From the NCBI RefSeq assembly GCF_022808715.1, contig NZ_JAKZKX010000014.1:33437-97436 (forward strand): a DNA stretch of 64,000 nucleotides, read 5' to 3'. Positions within the stretch are counted from its first letter, which is position 1. Each line of letters opens with the position of its first letter. The notes below the pieces were generated by a model. The model saw only the letters and a list, made by a program, of their open reading frames with translations, was not told where the DNA came from and searched no databases. Positions 8,246 through 17,693 of this stretch are shown here, one piece after another. The position numbers and the translations under genes are program-made. The stretch is from Fundidesulfovibrio agrisoli (GTDB lineage Bacteria > Desulfobacterota > Desulfovibrionia > Desulfovibrionales > Desulfovibrionaceae).

Positions 8246-10438
8246 CTAGCGGTCCTTGCCGATGGGGCCGAACATCACCGGCGCCTTGGGGATGGGCGGC
8301 ATGGTCGACTGGGTGAGGTGGATCACGCTGTCGATGTTGGCGCGCTTGTCCCGCAGGATTTCCGAGTTGATCTCCGCGGTGCTTGCGATGCGCGGGGTGA
8401 TGAACACGAAGAGGTTGGTCTTGAGGTCGTCCTCGGAGCGCTTCTTGAAGAGGTTGCCCAGGATGGGGATGTCGCCCAGGCCGGGCACCTTGCTGTGGCC
8501 TTCGCTGCGGCTCTTGCCGATGAGGCCCGAGAGCACGATGGTCTGTCCGTCCTTTATCAGGACGGTGGTCTCGGTGAGGCGTTTGCGCGTGGTGGGCTGG
8601 AGGGTGCCGGTCTGCTGCGTGACGGTTTCGTCGACGCGGCTGGTCTCCTGCTTGATCTTGAGCTTTATGGTGTTGCCCTCGTTGATCTGCGGGGTCACCT
8701 TCAGGGTTGTGCCCACGTCCTTGTAGTCGAAGCGCTGGAAAGTCTTGTCGGTGGTGCTCTGGCCCACGTCCTGCGCGGTGAGGAAGGGGCGGTTCTCGGC
8801 CACGGTGATGGTGGCCTCCTCGTTGTCGAGGGTCATGAGCTGCGGGGTGGAGATGATGTTGAAGCTGTTGTCGGTCTTGGCGGCGTTCACCAGCACCTGC
8901 AGGTTGGAGTAGATCACCTCGCCCACCTTCACCGGGAAGGCCACCGCGCCCAGGGCAAGGCCCGCGGGCGGGATGAGCGAGCCCGAGGAGTTGTATACCG
9001 ACTGGTACCCCGCCGGGTTGGAGGAGCCGAAGATCAGGCCGCCCTTGCTGGAGTCGCCCAGCGCGGCCTGCCTGTTGGCCACGTTGATGTCCACGCCGAA
9101 GCTGAAGGCCTTGTCGGTGGAGACCTCCATGATGAGCGCCTCCACGTAGACCTGCTTGCGGGGGATGTCGAGCTTGCCCAGAACGTCGTTGATGAAGGGG
9201 AAGTCCTCCTGGTCGGCCGTGATGAGCAGGCTGTTGGTGGACTTGTCCGCCACGAAGCGCACCGTGTCGGAGACGATGGGCGCGGGCTTTCCGCCCTCGG
9301 TGGTGCCGGCGGAGCCGCCCTTGCTCAAGAGGTCGGTGAGCACCTTGCTCAGGTTCTCGGCGTCGGCGTGCTGCAGGTGGTAGACCCGGAAGTTGCCCTG
9401 GCTCTTGACGTTGGGCACGTCCAGCTTGGCCACCAGGGTCTTGACCTGGGCCAGGTAGTCCGGCTCGGCCAGCACCAGCAGGGAGTTGGTGCGCTCGTCG
9501 GGCACGATGGCCACGCGCGTGCCGCCGCCTTCCTTCTTGGGCTCCTGGGCCATGAGCTTGTCGATCTTCTGGGCCACCTTGGAGGCCTGGGCGAACTTGA
9601 GGGAGACCAGCGACAGGCCGGACTTGGCCCCGGGCACGTCGATCTGGGAGATGATGGCGATCAGGCGGTTGATGTTGGGCTTGAAGTCGGTGACCACCAG
9701 CGTGTTGGTCTCGGGGTAGTCGGCGATGAGGCCGTCGGTGGAGACCATGGGGGTCAGCACCTTGCGGACCTCGGGGGAGCGGATGTAGCGCAGGGCGATC
9801 ACCTGGGTGACCATGCGGTCGTCGGGCTGTCCGGCGGTCTCCCTGCCGCCTTCAACGGTCTCCATGCTACGGGTGCGGCTGGTCTTGGAGGGCACGATCT
9901 TGGTGTACTTGCCCGAGGGCAGCGTGGTGTAGCCGTTGACCTCCAGCACGGACTCGAAGACCTTGTAGGCGTCCTTGACGGAGATGGCCTGGGGCGAAAC
10001 CACGGAGACGTTGCCCTTCACGGCATCGTCGATCACGAAGTTCTTGCCGGATATCTGGCTGATATATTTAATGAAGGATCGAATGTCCACGCTGTCGAAG
10101 TTCAGCGTGACCATGGTCTCGTTGCTGGGGAGCGTGGCCTCGTTCAGTGGCGTCGGCACCTTGGCGCCGGGTGTGGGCGGCGTCTTCTGCATGGGCTGGA
10201 TGGCCGTCTGGGCCGGAGGGGCGGCGGGCTCGGGCTGCCGGGGGGCGGTCTGGATCGGTTCGGAGCCGGGGAGGGGTTGCGTCATGGTGGGCTTGCCGAT
10301 GGGCGGCCCGCCGGGCAGGGGCTGCTCCGGGGTCTGCGCCACGGTCTGCGCCAGGGACGCGGACGCCGCCAGCAACGTGAGAGCCAGGGCGAACGCCGCC
10401 AGGGCGAGGGTGGAACCTGCGCGTGAACCCAAGGTCAT
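8246..10438 (-). CDS. gspD: Type II secretion secretin GspD
   Basis: The 730-aa outer-membrane secretin has a signal peptide (residues 1-30), a Pro/Gln-rich linker to about residue 100, an N0 domain ('NFDSVDIRSFIKYISQISG'), N1-N3 ring domains with repeated 'ALRYIRSPEVRKVL' and 'TNSLL' motifs, and a C-terminal secretin domain ('VGTTLKVTPQINEGNTIKLKI'). It would form the export channel across the outer membrane. The start is supported by AGGAG 6 nt upstream. It is the first gene of the run gspD-gspE-propeller-pglB-GT2. No separate pilotin gene is visible. Confidence 0.92.
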   Translation of the reverse strand: MTLGSRAGSTLALAAFALALTLLAASASLAQTVAQTPEQPLPGGPPIGKPTMTQPLPGSEPIQTAPRQPEPAAPPAQTAIQPMQKTPPTPGAKVPTPLNEATLPSNETMVTLNFDSVDIRSFIKYISQISGKNFVIDDAVKGNVSVVSPQAISVKDAYKVFESVLEVNGYTTLPSGKYTKIVPSKTSRTRSMETVEGGRETAGQPDDRMVTQVIALRYIRSPEVRKVLTPMVSTDGLIADYPETNTLVVTDFKPNINRLIAIISQIDVPGAKSGLSLVSLKFAQASKVAQKIDKLMAQEPKKEGGGTRVAIVPDERTNSLLVLAEPDYLAQVKTLVAKLDVPNVKSQGNFRVYHLQHADAENLSKVLTDLLSKGGSAGTTEGGKPAPIVSDTVRFVADKSTNSLLITADQEDFPFINDVLGKLDIPRKQVYVEALIMEVSTDKAFSFGVDINVANRQAALGDSSKGGLIFGSSNPAGYQSVYNSSGSLIPPAGLALGAVAFPVKVGEVIYSNLQVLVNAAKTDNSFNIISTPQLMTLDNEEATITVAENRPFLTAQDVGQSTTDKTFQRFDYKDVGTTLKVTPQINEGNTIKLKIKQETSRVDETVTQQTGTLQPTTRKRLTETTVLIKDGQTIVLSGLIGKSRSEGHSKVPGLGDIPILGNLFKKRSEDDLKTNLFVFITPRIASTAEINSEILRDKRANIDSVIHLTQSTMPPIPKAPVMFGPIGKDR

Positions 10439-10721
10439 GAGTGACTCCTGTATGGCAAGGACGCCGTGCGCGGCGCGAGAATCATGCCGGACGGTGTCGG
10501 ATGCTAGTGTAGCGAATATTCTATCTCCGCTGAATTACTTCCCGGTGTCGTGGCTGTCAACGGGAAAGTGGCTGCGGTGCTGCCGCCGTGAAGCGGGCGG
10601 GATGTTCTATTGAGGGGGTGATGCGTCGGCGGGGAATGCAGTCGTTATGCGTGGCGTCTGCGTTCGGGCGCACGCGGCGGCATATCAGATGCCGGCCGCG
10701 TGCGCCGGGAAAGCGGCAGGC

Positions 10722-12020
10722 CTATTGGAACTTGCCTGTTATGTTGTCCTTGATCCAGTGGGGGTCCCACCATTCGATGGGCTGCACCTCGATGCCCTGC
10801 AGGATGATGCCGAAGTGCAGATGGTCTCCCGCGGCCAGGCCCGTCGCGCCCGTGTTGCCCAGGATGTCGCCCTTCTTCACCTCGTCGCCTTCCTTCACGC
10901 GAATCTGGCTCAGGTGCGAGTAGATGGTCTGCAGGCCCCAACCGTGGTCCAGCACCACGGCGTTGCCGTAGATGCCGAAGAACCCGGTGAACACCACCCG
11001 CCCGTTGTTGGCGGCGGGCACCTGGGCGTTCTCCAGGGAGGCCAGGTCCACGCCGAGGTGGGTCTCCTCGTCGATCTTCTGGTTCTTGTAGAAGTAGGAG
11101 CGGCCGTCGCCGAAGCCCGCCCTGGGCGCGGCGTTGGGCAGGCGCAGGAAGGCGCCGTCCCAGAGCATCTTGGGGGAGGTCTTGGAGGCGAACTCGAAGA
11201 GTTTGGCCACGTTCTCCTTGCGGACGTCCCGGTTGACCTTCACGTAGAGGGCCACGGGGTCCTTGATGTCGGGGTACATGGTCTCGAACTGGGGCATCTT
11301 GGCCTGCAGGAACTCGTCGCCCACGTTCAGGTTGTCGTGCTTGAACTTGGTGGCGCGGGCCTGGTACCGGAAGGAGATGCTGCGCTCGTTGCCGGCCGAA
11401 TCCTCGGCGAAGAGGCGGGGCTGGAAGCGGGAGGGGTCCATGTTCCAGGGGAAGGCGAAGATGCAGGCGTAGTTGCCGGTATCGAGCTTGTAGCCGGGGA
11501 AGAACATGTCGCCGACCATGACGCCGGAGCGCTCCACGTCCTTGTTGACCTGGTAGACCACGCCGCAAGCGCCGCCCTGCTTGATGATGTGCGCCTGGGA
11601 GAGCACGTTGATCACCGGGGCGCGGTTGTCGAGGTTCATGGTCCTGCTGATGCGGGTGGTGTTGCCCGCGCCGAAATTGAACACGGACTTGTCCGCGACC
11701 ACGACCACGATGTCGAACTGGCCTTCGCGCAGCCCGGCCTGCTCCAGGGTGAACTTCTCCTGGATGGACTTGGGGGCCGGGTCGTAGGTCTTCTGGATGA
11801 TGGTGGTTTCCTTCTGGCCTTGCAGAACGGAGACCTTCAGGGTGCGCACGCCGGAGCCTTCGTCGCCGGCGGTGACGGCGAACTCCCGTTTGCTGCCCGT
11901 GGCGGGCCTGTCCGGGGTGAGCTGCACCTCCGGGGCGGCCATGTCCCGCGTGAAGTAGTACGCGCCGACGCCGGCACCCGCGAGGATGATCAACAACAGA
12001 AATGATATGAACTTGCCCAT
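10722..12020 (-). CDS. Membrane-anchored M23 (LytM-type) metallopeptidase
   Basis: The 432-aa protein has one N-terminal membrane segment (residues ~5-22) and a long beta-rich region. The C-terminal M23 domain carries the zinc ligands H-x3-D ('HLGVDL', about residue 320) and H-x-H ('HLHFG', about 400). M23 enzymes cut peptidoglycan cross-links or act as LytM activators; both metal motifs are intact, so activity is plausible. The middle part has two Ig-like stretches ('VTAGDEGSGVRTLKV', 'DLNRAP'-type strands), unusual for a minimal LytM protein. It is divergently oriented from the RND operon and separated from gspD by 283 bp in which I see no gene. Confidence 0.85.
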   Translation of the reverse strand: MGKFISFLLLIILAGAGVGAYYFTRDMAAPEVQLTPDRPATGSKREFAVTAGDEGSGVRTLKVSVLQGQKETTIIQKTYDPAPKSIQEKFTLEQAGLREGQFDIVVVVADKSVFNFGAGNTTRISRTMNLDNRAPVINVLSQAHIIKQGGACGVVYQVNKDVERSGVMVGDMFFPGYKLDTGNYACIFAFPWNMDPSRFQPRLFAEDSAGNERSISFRYQARATKFKHDNLNVGDEFLQAKMPQFETMYPDIKDPVALYVKVNRDVRKENVAKLFEFASKTSPKMLWDGAFLRLPNAAPRAGFGDGRSYFYKNQKIDEETHLGVDLASLENAQVPAANNGRVVFTGFFGIYGNAVVLDHGWGLQTIYSHLSQIRVKEGDEVKKGDILGNTGATGLAAGDHLHFGIILQGIEVQPIEWWDPHWIKDNITGKFQ

Positions 12021-12208
12021 AGCTGCCGATGTGGTTGGAGTGTTGCGCCGGGACCGCGGCGCGCTTCGACGCTGCCTTACCGTGGCCCGCCCGCAAGCAC
12101 AAGGGCTGTGTTCCCTGGATGAAACGCTTCGTGTCCTATGGGGATCGCTGGACGTGCGGTGGCAAAACGGTTAATTCGCGCTGAAATCGCTGCTCCGGGG
12201 ATTCCCAG

Positions 12209-13315
12209 GTGAAAATGAGACTGTCCGCACTGCTGTTGTTGTTCGTCGTCGTCTGCTCCGCATGCCAGAAAAAGGCCGAGCCTCCTCAGGCCAGGCCGGT
12301 GCCTGTGGGCGCGGTCAAGGCCCAAGTCAAGGACGCGCCCGTGGTGGTCAACGGCATCGGCCACGTGGTGGCCATGCGCACCGTCACGGTGACACCGCAG
12401 GTCACGGGCCTGCTCAAGTCGGTCGACTTCAAGGAAGGGGCCATCGTCCGCGAGGGTGACCTGCTCGCCGTCATCGACCCCAAGCCCTTCGAGGCCAAGG
12501 TGGCCGAGGCCCTGGGCGCGCTCAAGCGCGACTGGGCCAAGGCGGACCAGGCCGGGCGGGACTACCTGCGCTACAAGGACCTTGTGCAGAAGGAGGTCGT
12601 CAGCCGGGACGACTACGAGCAGAAGCGCACCGATTTCGAGTCCGGCTGGCAGCAGGTCCGCTCCGACCAGGGCGCGCTGGAGACCGCGCGCATCAACCTG
12701 GCCTACTGCCGCATCACCTCGCCCGTATCTGGCGCTGCCGGCTACCAGAACGTGAAGCCCGGCAACATCGTCAGCGCCAACACCACGGCCATCGCCACCA
12801 TCAACCAGGTGCAGCCCGTGCTGGTGCGCTTCTCCGTCAACGAGGCGGACCTGCCCCTGGTGCGCTCCTGGTTCGGCAAGGAGACCGTGCCCGTCACGGC
12901 CCGCGTCCCCAAGGAGGAGAACGACATCAAGGAGCGCGGCGTGCTCACGGCCATCGACAACGCGGTGGACGTGCAGACCGGCATGATAATGATCCAGGCC
13001 CAGTTCGAGAACAAGGAACTCGCGCTCTGGCCCGGCCAGTTCGTCAACATGCAGGCCGTGCTCACCGTGGAGAAGGGCCGCACCGTGATCCCCTCCGACG
13101 CGGTGATGACCCGGCAGGACGGCTCCTTCGTGTTCGTGGTCTCGGACAAGTCCACCGCGGAGCTGCGCAAGGTGACCACCGGCAGGATGGTCGGGCGCAG
13201 GGAGGTCGTGATCCTCGAGGGCGTGGCACCGGGCGAGACCATCATCTCCGACGGCGTGATCCGGGTGGCCCCGGGCGGGGCCGTCACCGTCCAGGGAGCC
13301 GGAGCCCAGCAATGA
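12209..13315 (+). CDS. RND efflux periplasmic adaptor (membrane fusion lipoprotein)
   Basis: The 368-aa protein has a lipoprotein-type leader (hydrophobic stretch then Cys19), a barrel-sandwich hybrid half ('VTVTPQVTGLLKSVDFKEG'), a hairpin, the second lipoyl half ('YCRITSPVSGAAG') and a beta-barrel/membrane-proximal C-terminus. It links an inner-membrane RND pump to an outer-membrane channel. The GTG at 12209 is chosen because GGGGA lies 7 nt upstream; ATG 12215 is two codons in and equally compatible with a leader peptide. The stop overlaps the pump start by 4 bp. No outer-membrane TolC-type gene is nearby, so it must share one encoded elsewhere. Confidence 0.88.
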   Translation: MKMRLSALLLLFVVVCSACQKKAEPPQARPVPVGAVKAQVKDAPVVVNGIGHVVAMRTVTVTPQVTGLLKSVDFKEGAIVREGDLLAVIDPKPFEAKVAEALGALKRDWAKADQAGRDYLRYKDLVQKEVVSRDDYEQKRTDFESGWQQVRSDQGALETARINLAYCRITSPVSGAAGYQNVKPGNIVSANTTAIATINQVQPVLVRFSVNEADLPLVRSWFGKETVPVTARVPKEENDIKERGVLTAIDNAVDVQTGMIMIQAQFENKELALWPGQFVNMQAVLTVEKGRTVIPSDAVMTRQDGSFVFVVSDKSTAELRKVTTGRMVGRREVVILEGVAPGETIISDGVIRVAPGGAVTVQGAGAQQ

Positions 13316-16300
13316 CCGACATCTTCATAAAGCGCCCCATCGCCACGGCGCTCATCACCTTCGGCCTGCTGTTCCTGGGCCTCACAGCCTACGATGCGCT
13401 GCCCGTCTCCGAGATGCCGGCCATCGACTTCCCCACCATCCAGGTGGTGGCCAGCCTGCCCGGCGCGGACCCCGAGACCATGGCCTCATCCGTGGCCACC
13501 CCCCTGGAGAAGCAGTTCGCCACCATCGCGGGCATCACCTCCATGAACTCGGTGAACACCCTGGGGCAGACCACCATCATTTTGCAGTTCGAGCTCAACC
13601 GGAACATCGACGGCGCGGGCTCGGACGTGCAGACCGCCATCTCGGCGGCCAGCGGCTACCTGCCCTCCAACCTGCCCAACCCGCCCACCTACCAGAAGGT
13701 CAACCCGGCGGACACGCCCATCCTCTACATCGGCATGCGCTCCTCCACGCTGCCGCTGTACAAGCTCACGGACTACGCCAAGACCTTCGTTTCCCAGCGA
13801 ATCTCCATGATCTCCGGCGTGGCCCAGGTGGCCATCTACGGCGACCAGACCTACTCCCCGCGCATCCGGGTGGACCCCGACAAGCTGGCCGCCTACAACC
13901 TCTCCATCAACCAGGTGGCGGACGCCTTCGTGTCGGAGAACGTGAACCTGCCCACGGGCTCGCTCTACGGCCAGGTGAAGCTCTTCACCATCAAGGCCAA
14001 GGGCATGCTCATGAACGCCCGGCAGTACATCAACCAGGTCATCGCCTGGAGGGGCGAGAAGCCCATCCGCCTTTCCGACGTGGGCACCGCGGTGGACTCC
14101 ACCATCAACGACAAGAACGCCTCCTACCACAACACCACGCCCTCGCTGACCATCGCCGTGCGCCGCCAGCCCGGCACCAACACCATCCGCGTGGTGGACG
14201 ACATCAAGGCCCTGCTGCCCGCCATCAAGGCCACGCTGCCCCAGTCCGTGGAGTTCGAGGTCATGTACGACCGCTCGGACACCATCCGCGAGTCCGTGCA
14301 GGACGTGAAGTTCACCATGGCCCTGTCCATCGCCCTGGTGGTCGTGGTGGTGTTCCTGTTCCTCAAGAACGCACGCGCCACTGTCATCTCCAGCCTGGCC
14401 ATCCCGGCGGCCATCATCGGCACGTTCGCGGTCATGAAGCAGATGGGCTTCTCCCTGGACAACCTCTCGCTCATGGCGCTCACCCTGGCGGTGGGCTTCA
14501 TCGTGGACGACGCCATCGTCATGCTCGAGAACATCGTGCGCCACATGGAGATGGGCAAGCCGCCCATGCAGGCCGCCCTGGACGGCGCGCGCCAGATCGG
14601 CTTCACCATCGTGTCCATGACGCTCTCCCTGGCGGTGGTGTTCATCCCGATCATGTTCATGGCGGGCATCCTGGGCCGCATCCTCAACGAGCTGGCGGTG
14701 ACCATCACCATCGCCATCATCGTCTCGGGCTTCGTCACGCTCTCCTTCACGCCCATGCTCTGCAGCCAGTTCCTGCGCCAGGGCACGGTGGGCCACTCCG
14801 GCAGGATCTTCTCGGCCATGGAGCGCGGGTACGAGGTCTCCCTGCGCTTCGTGCTGCGCCACCGCTTCGCCACGCTCATGGCAAGCTTCGGCATCCTGGC
14901 GCTCACGGGCTGGACGTTCACCAAGGTGCCCACGGGCTTCATCCCCACCACGGACGCGGGCTTCATCTACGGCTACGCCATGGCCGAGCAGAGCGCCTCC
15001 TTCGAGTCCATGAAGGAGCGCATCCTGCGCGTGGCGGAGATCGTCTCCGCCGACGAGAACGTGCGCAAGATGGTGGGCATCGTGGGCGTGGGCGGCCCCA
15101 ACACCTCCATGAACAACGCGGCCTTCTTCACGCTGGTCAAGCCCGCGCACGAGCGCAAGGAGGACATCAACGGCGTGCTGAACACCCTGCGCGCCAAGCT
15201 CTCCTCCATCAAGGACCTGCGGCTGTTCATGTTCAACCCGCCCGCCATCCAGATCGGCGGGCGCTCCACGCGCGCGCTCTACCAGTTCACGCTGCTCTCC
15301 CCCGAGGTGGACAAGCTCTACGCCACGGCCCGCCAGCTCGAGGACAAGATGCGCGCGCTGCCGGAACTGCGCGACGTCAACTCCGACATGCAGATAGACG
15401 GCCCCCAGGTGATGCTGCGCATCGACCGCGACAAGGCCGCCAGCTACGGCATCTCGGCCAAGGCCATCGAGACGGCGCTGTGGTCGGCCTACGGCGCGCG
15501 CCAGATATCGAACATCTACGCCACCACGGACACCTACCGCGTGGTCATCGAGGTGGACCCCGAGTTCCAGCGCGACCCGGGCCTGCTCTCCAAGCTCTAC
15601 GTGCAGCCCGACCTGGAGAACAACAAGGACAAGAACAAGGACAAGCTCGTCCCGCTGGCCAACCTGGTGGCCTTGGAGGAAGGCGTCGGGCCCATCACGG
15701 TGAACCACACCGGCCAGCTGACCTCGGTGACCATCTCCTTCAACACGGCCGAGGGCTACTCCCTGGGCCAGGCGGTGAACGCCATCACCGAGCTGGCCGA
15801 CAAGGAGCTCCCGGGCGACATCAGCCGCACCTTCGAGGGCCAGGCCACGGCGTTCAAGCAGTCGGCGGCCAGCGTGCCCTTCCTGCTGCTCTTGGCCGTG
15901 GTGGTCATCTACATCATCCTGGGCGTGCTCTATGAGAGCTTCGTGCACCCCATCACCATCCTCTCGGGCCTGCCCTCGGCGGCCCTGGGCGGCCTGGTGG
16001 CGCTGATCGTCTTCGGGCGCGAACTGGACCTCTACGGCTTCGTGGGCATCATCATGCTGATCGGCATCGTGAAGAAGAACGCCATCATGGTCATCGACTT
16101 CGCCATCGAGGCCGAAAAGCATGGCAAGTCCCCCACGGATGCCGTGTTCGAGGGCTGCCTCACCCGTTTCCGGCCCATCATGATGACCACCGTTGCCGCC
16201 ATCGCGGGCATCATGCCCATCGCCATGGCCTACGGCGCGGGCGGGCAGGCCCGCCAGCCCCTGGGCCTCTCGGTGGCGGGCGGCCTGGCCATCTCCCAGG

Positions 16301-16398
16301 TGGTGACGCTCTACCTGACCCCGGTGTTCTACACCTACCTCGACCAGTTGCAGAACTGGCTCAAACGCAAGAAGGGTGGGGAGGAGGAAGCCGCATGA
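13312..16398 (+). CDS. RND multidrug efflux transporter (HAE1 family)
   Basis: This 1028-aa protein has the standard RND layout of two repeats of one plus five membrane segments separated by large periplasmic loops. It begins 'MTDIFIKRPIATALI' and carries the paired acidic residues of TM4 ('GFIVDDAIVMLENI', near residue 400) used for proton relay. The C-terminal half contains the matching 'GIVKKNAIMVIDFA' segment. It resembles the MdtB/MdtC/MuxB branch more than AcrB, judged by eye only. The start overlaps the adaptor by ATGA and the stop overlaps the next gene by ATGA, so the three genes are translationally coupled. Confidence 0.92.
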   Translation: MTDIFIKRPIATALITFGLLFLGLTAYDALPVSEMPAIDFPTIQVVASLPGADPETMASSVATPLEKQFATIAGITSMNSVNTLGQTTIILQFELNRNIDGAGSDVQTAISAASGYLPSNLPNPPTYQKVNPADTPILYIGMRSSTLPLYKLTDYAKTFVSQRISMISGVAQVAIYGDQTYSPRIRVDPDKLAAYNLSINQVADAFVSENVNLPTGSLYGQVKLFTIKAKGMLMNARQYINQVIAWRGEKPIRLSDVGTAVDSTINDKNASYHNTTPSLTIAVRRQPGTNTIRVVDDIKALLPAIKATLPQSVEFEVMYDRSDTIRESVQDVKFTMALSIALVVVVVFLFLKNARATVISSLAIPAAIIGTFAVMKQMGFSLDNLSLMALTLAVGFIVDDAIVMLENIVRHMEMGKPPMQAALDGARQIGFTIVSMTLSLAVVFIPIMFMAGILGRILNELAVTITIAIIVSGFVTLSFTPMLCSQFLRQGTVGHSGRIFSAMERGYEVSLRFVLRHRFATLMASFGILALTGWTFTKVPTGFIPTTDAGFIYGYAMAEQSASFESMKERILRVAEIVSADENVRKMVGIVGVGGPNTSMNNAAFFTLVKPAHERKEDINGVLNTLRAKLSSIKDLRLFMFNPPAIQIGGRSTRALYQFTLLSPEVDKLYATARQLEDKMRALPELRDVNSDMQIDGPQVMLRIDRDKAASYGISAKAIETALWSAYGARQISNIYATTDTYRVVIEVDPEFQRDPGLLSKLYVQPDLENNKDKNKDKLVPLANLVALEEGVGPITVNHTGQLTSVTISFNTAEGYSLGQAVNAITELADKELPGDISRTFEGQATAFKQSAASVPFLLLLAVVVIYIILGVLYESFVHPITILSGLPSAALGGLVALIVFGRELDLYGFVGIIMLIGIVKKNAIMVIDFAIEAEKHGKSPTDAVFEGCLTRFRPIMMTTVAAIAGIMPIAMAYGAGGQARQPLGLSVAGGLAISQVVTLYLTPVFYTYLDQLQNWLKRKKGGEEEAA

Positions 16399-17297
16399 CG
16401 ACCGCCGACGCCGAGCGCACCGCCGAGTTGCTTCCGTTCACGCCTCTGGCGAGGACCGTGGCCGGGGTTTTGGCCGCCAAGGCCGCCGGTCGGGTGACCG
16501 CGCCGGAGCGGCTGCACATGCCTTTGCCCGGCGCGGGCGTGCTGCTGGCCATGCCCGCCTCCGACGGGGAGATGGCCGTGACCAAGCTGGTCACCCTGCA
16601 CCCGGGCAACGCCGACAAGGGCCTGCCGCTGCTGCACGGCGAGGTGGTGGCCATGTGCGCCAGGACGGGCCGCCGCCTGGGCATGCTCGACGGCCCCGAG
16701 GCCACGGCCCGGCGCACCGCCGCCGCAACGCTGCTGGCGGCCACGCGCCTGGCCCCTCATCCGGGCGGGGAACTGCTGGTGCTGGGCGCTGGCGTGCAGG
16801 CCATGGCCCACGCCCTGGCCTTCGCTGAAGGGCTCGGCGTGGAGCGGGTGCACGTCTGCTCCCTGCGTTTGAGCAGGGCCGAGGCCATGGCGGACAGGCT
16901 CTCGGAGCTGGGAATCCCGGCCACGGCCGTGGCCAGCGCGGAGGAGGCCGCCGCCCGCGCCTCGCTGATCGTGGCCGCCACCACCAGCCCCACCCCGGTG
17001 GTGCCGGAAAACGTCCGGGAGGACGCCTTCATCGCCGCAGTGGGCTCCTTCCATGCCGACAGGGCCGAAGTGCCCGCCGCGTTGGTTCGTCGCTGCCGCC
17101 TGTTCGTGGACGACCTGGACGCCGCCCGCACCGAAGCCGGGGACCTGATCCTGGCCGGGGCGGATTGGAAGGACGTCACCCCCCTGGAGGCCGTGACCGA
17201 ACGCCTGGAGCTGACCGGCCCGGTGTTCTACAAGAGCGTGGGGCATGCCTCCCTGGACCTCGCCGCCGCGCGCCTGGCCTTCGGGCATTTGCTGTAG
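16395..17297 (+). CDS. Ornithine cyclodeaminase / mu-crystallin family protein
   Basis: The 300-aa product has the split fold of this family. An N-terminal catalytic part contains 'VTKLVTLHPGNADKGLP' (substrate-binding Lys), and a central Rossmann segment has 'GELLVLGAGVQAMAHALAFAE' near residues 118-140. Family members include ornithine cyclodeaminase and delta1-pyrroline/piperideine-2-carboxylate reductases, which act on cyclic imino acids with NAD(P). The exact substrate cannot be told from sequence. Coupling by a 4-bp overlap to the RND pump is unexpected and implies that the exported compound or the stress is connected with amino- or imino-acid metabolism. Confidence 0.82.
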   Translation: MTTADAERTAELLPFTPLARTVAGVLAAKAAGRVTAPERLHMPLPGAGVLLAMPASDGEMAVTKLVTLHPGNADKGLPLLHGEVVAMCARTGRRLGMLDGPEATARRTAAATLLAATRLAPHPGGELLVLGAGVQAMAHALAFAEGLGVERVHVCSLRLSRAEAMADRLSELGIPATAVASAEEAAARASLIVAATTSPTPVVPENVREDAFIAAVGSFHADRAEVPAALVRRCRLFVDDLDAARTEAGDLILAGADWKDVTPLEAVTERLELTGPVFYKSVGHASLDLAAARLAFGHLL

Positions 17298-17320
17298 TGC
17301 GGCGGGTTGTCCGACCGTAT

Positions 17321-17349
17321 TTGACAATCCTTCCCGCTGCCCCTAGGGT
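17321..17349 (+). promoter_or_regulatory. Sigma70-type promoter candidate upstream of ettA
   Basis: A perfect -35 TTGACA (17321-17326) is separated by 17 nt from TAGGGT (17344-17349). It would give a 5' leader of about 340 nt ahead of ettA containing the palindromic repeat pair, or it could drive a short RNA ending in them. Confidence 0.45.
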
Positions 17350-17453
17350 AACCCGCTCGACGCGCCCGGGCCTCGGCGCGTAACACCTCGCACGTTTGGA
17401 CTAAATCCGTTCGGACGCCCTGAGCGTTCCCGGACGGGACGCGAAGCCGGAGG

Positions 17454-17490
17454 GGATTCCAAAGGGCGAAGCCCTTTGGCCGCCGGAGGC
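17454..17490 (-). repeat. Dispersed hairpin repeat, copy A (one-stem form)
   Basis: Read on the minus strand: GCCTCCGGCGGCC, then the self-complementary stem AAAGGG-CTTCG-CCCTTT, then GGAATCC. The flanks match copies B-E, while the stem loop differs (CTTCG instead of AGTTCCT). Confidence 0.8.
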
Positions 17491-17523
17491 GTTTTCCATC
17501 CCCGAAGTGCATGCCAAAAGGAG

Positions 17524-17563
17524 GCCTCCGGCGGCCAAAGGGAGTTCCTCCCTTTGGAATCCC
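17524..17563 (+). repeat. Dispersed hairpin repeat, copy B (one-stem form)
   Basis: GCCTCCGGCGGCC (17524-17536) is followed by the stem AAAGGGAG-TTC-CTCCCTTT (17537-17555) and GGAATCCC. It is in inverted orientation to copy A, so A and B together can form a large cruciform. Confidence 0.8.
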
Positions 17564-17693
17564 TTATAGGTCTGTGTGGCCGGCGGATGCGGCTCAACTG
17601 CGCTGCCCCCGGTGCCGAATGTTTATTTTGAAGCAACAAACCCGGCTCACATCCGGAACCATCACATGATGAAGAACATCAGTAGGAGCTTCC

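Larger units (their letters stand above)
17298..17693. other. Intergenic region before ettA with a promoter and an inverted pair of hairpin repeats
   Basis: This 396-bp stretch has no convincing gene. It holds a sigma70-like promoter (17321-17349) and two oppositely oriented copies of the dispersed hairpin element described separately. The ettA ribosome-binding site AGGAGC lies just before 17694. Confidence 0.7.
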
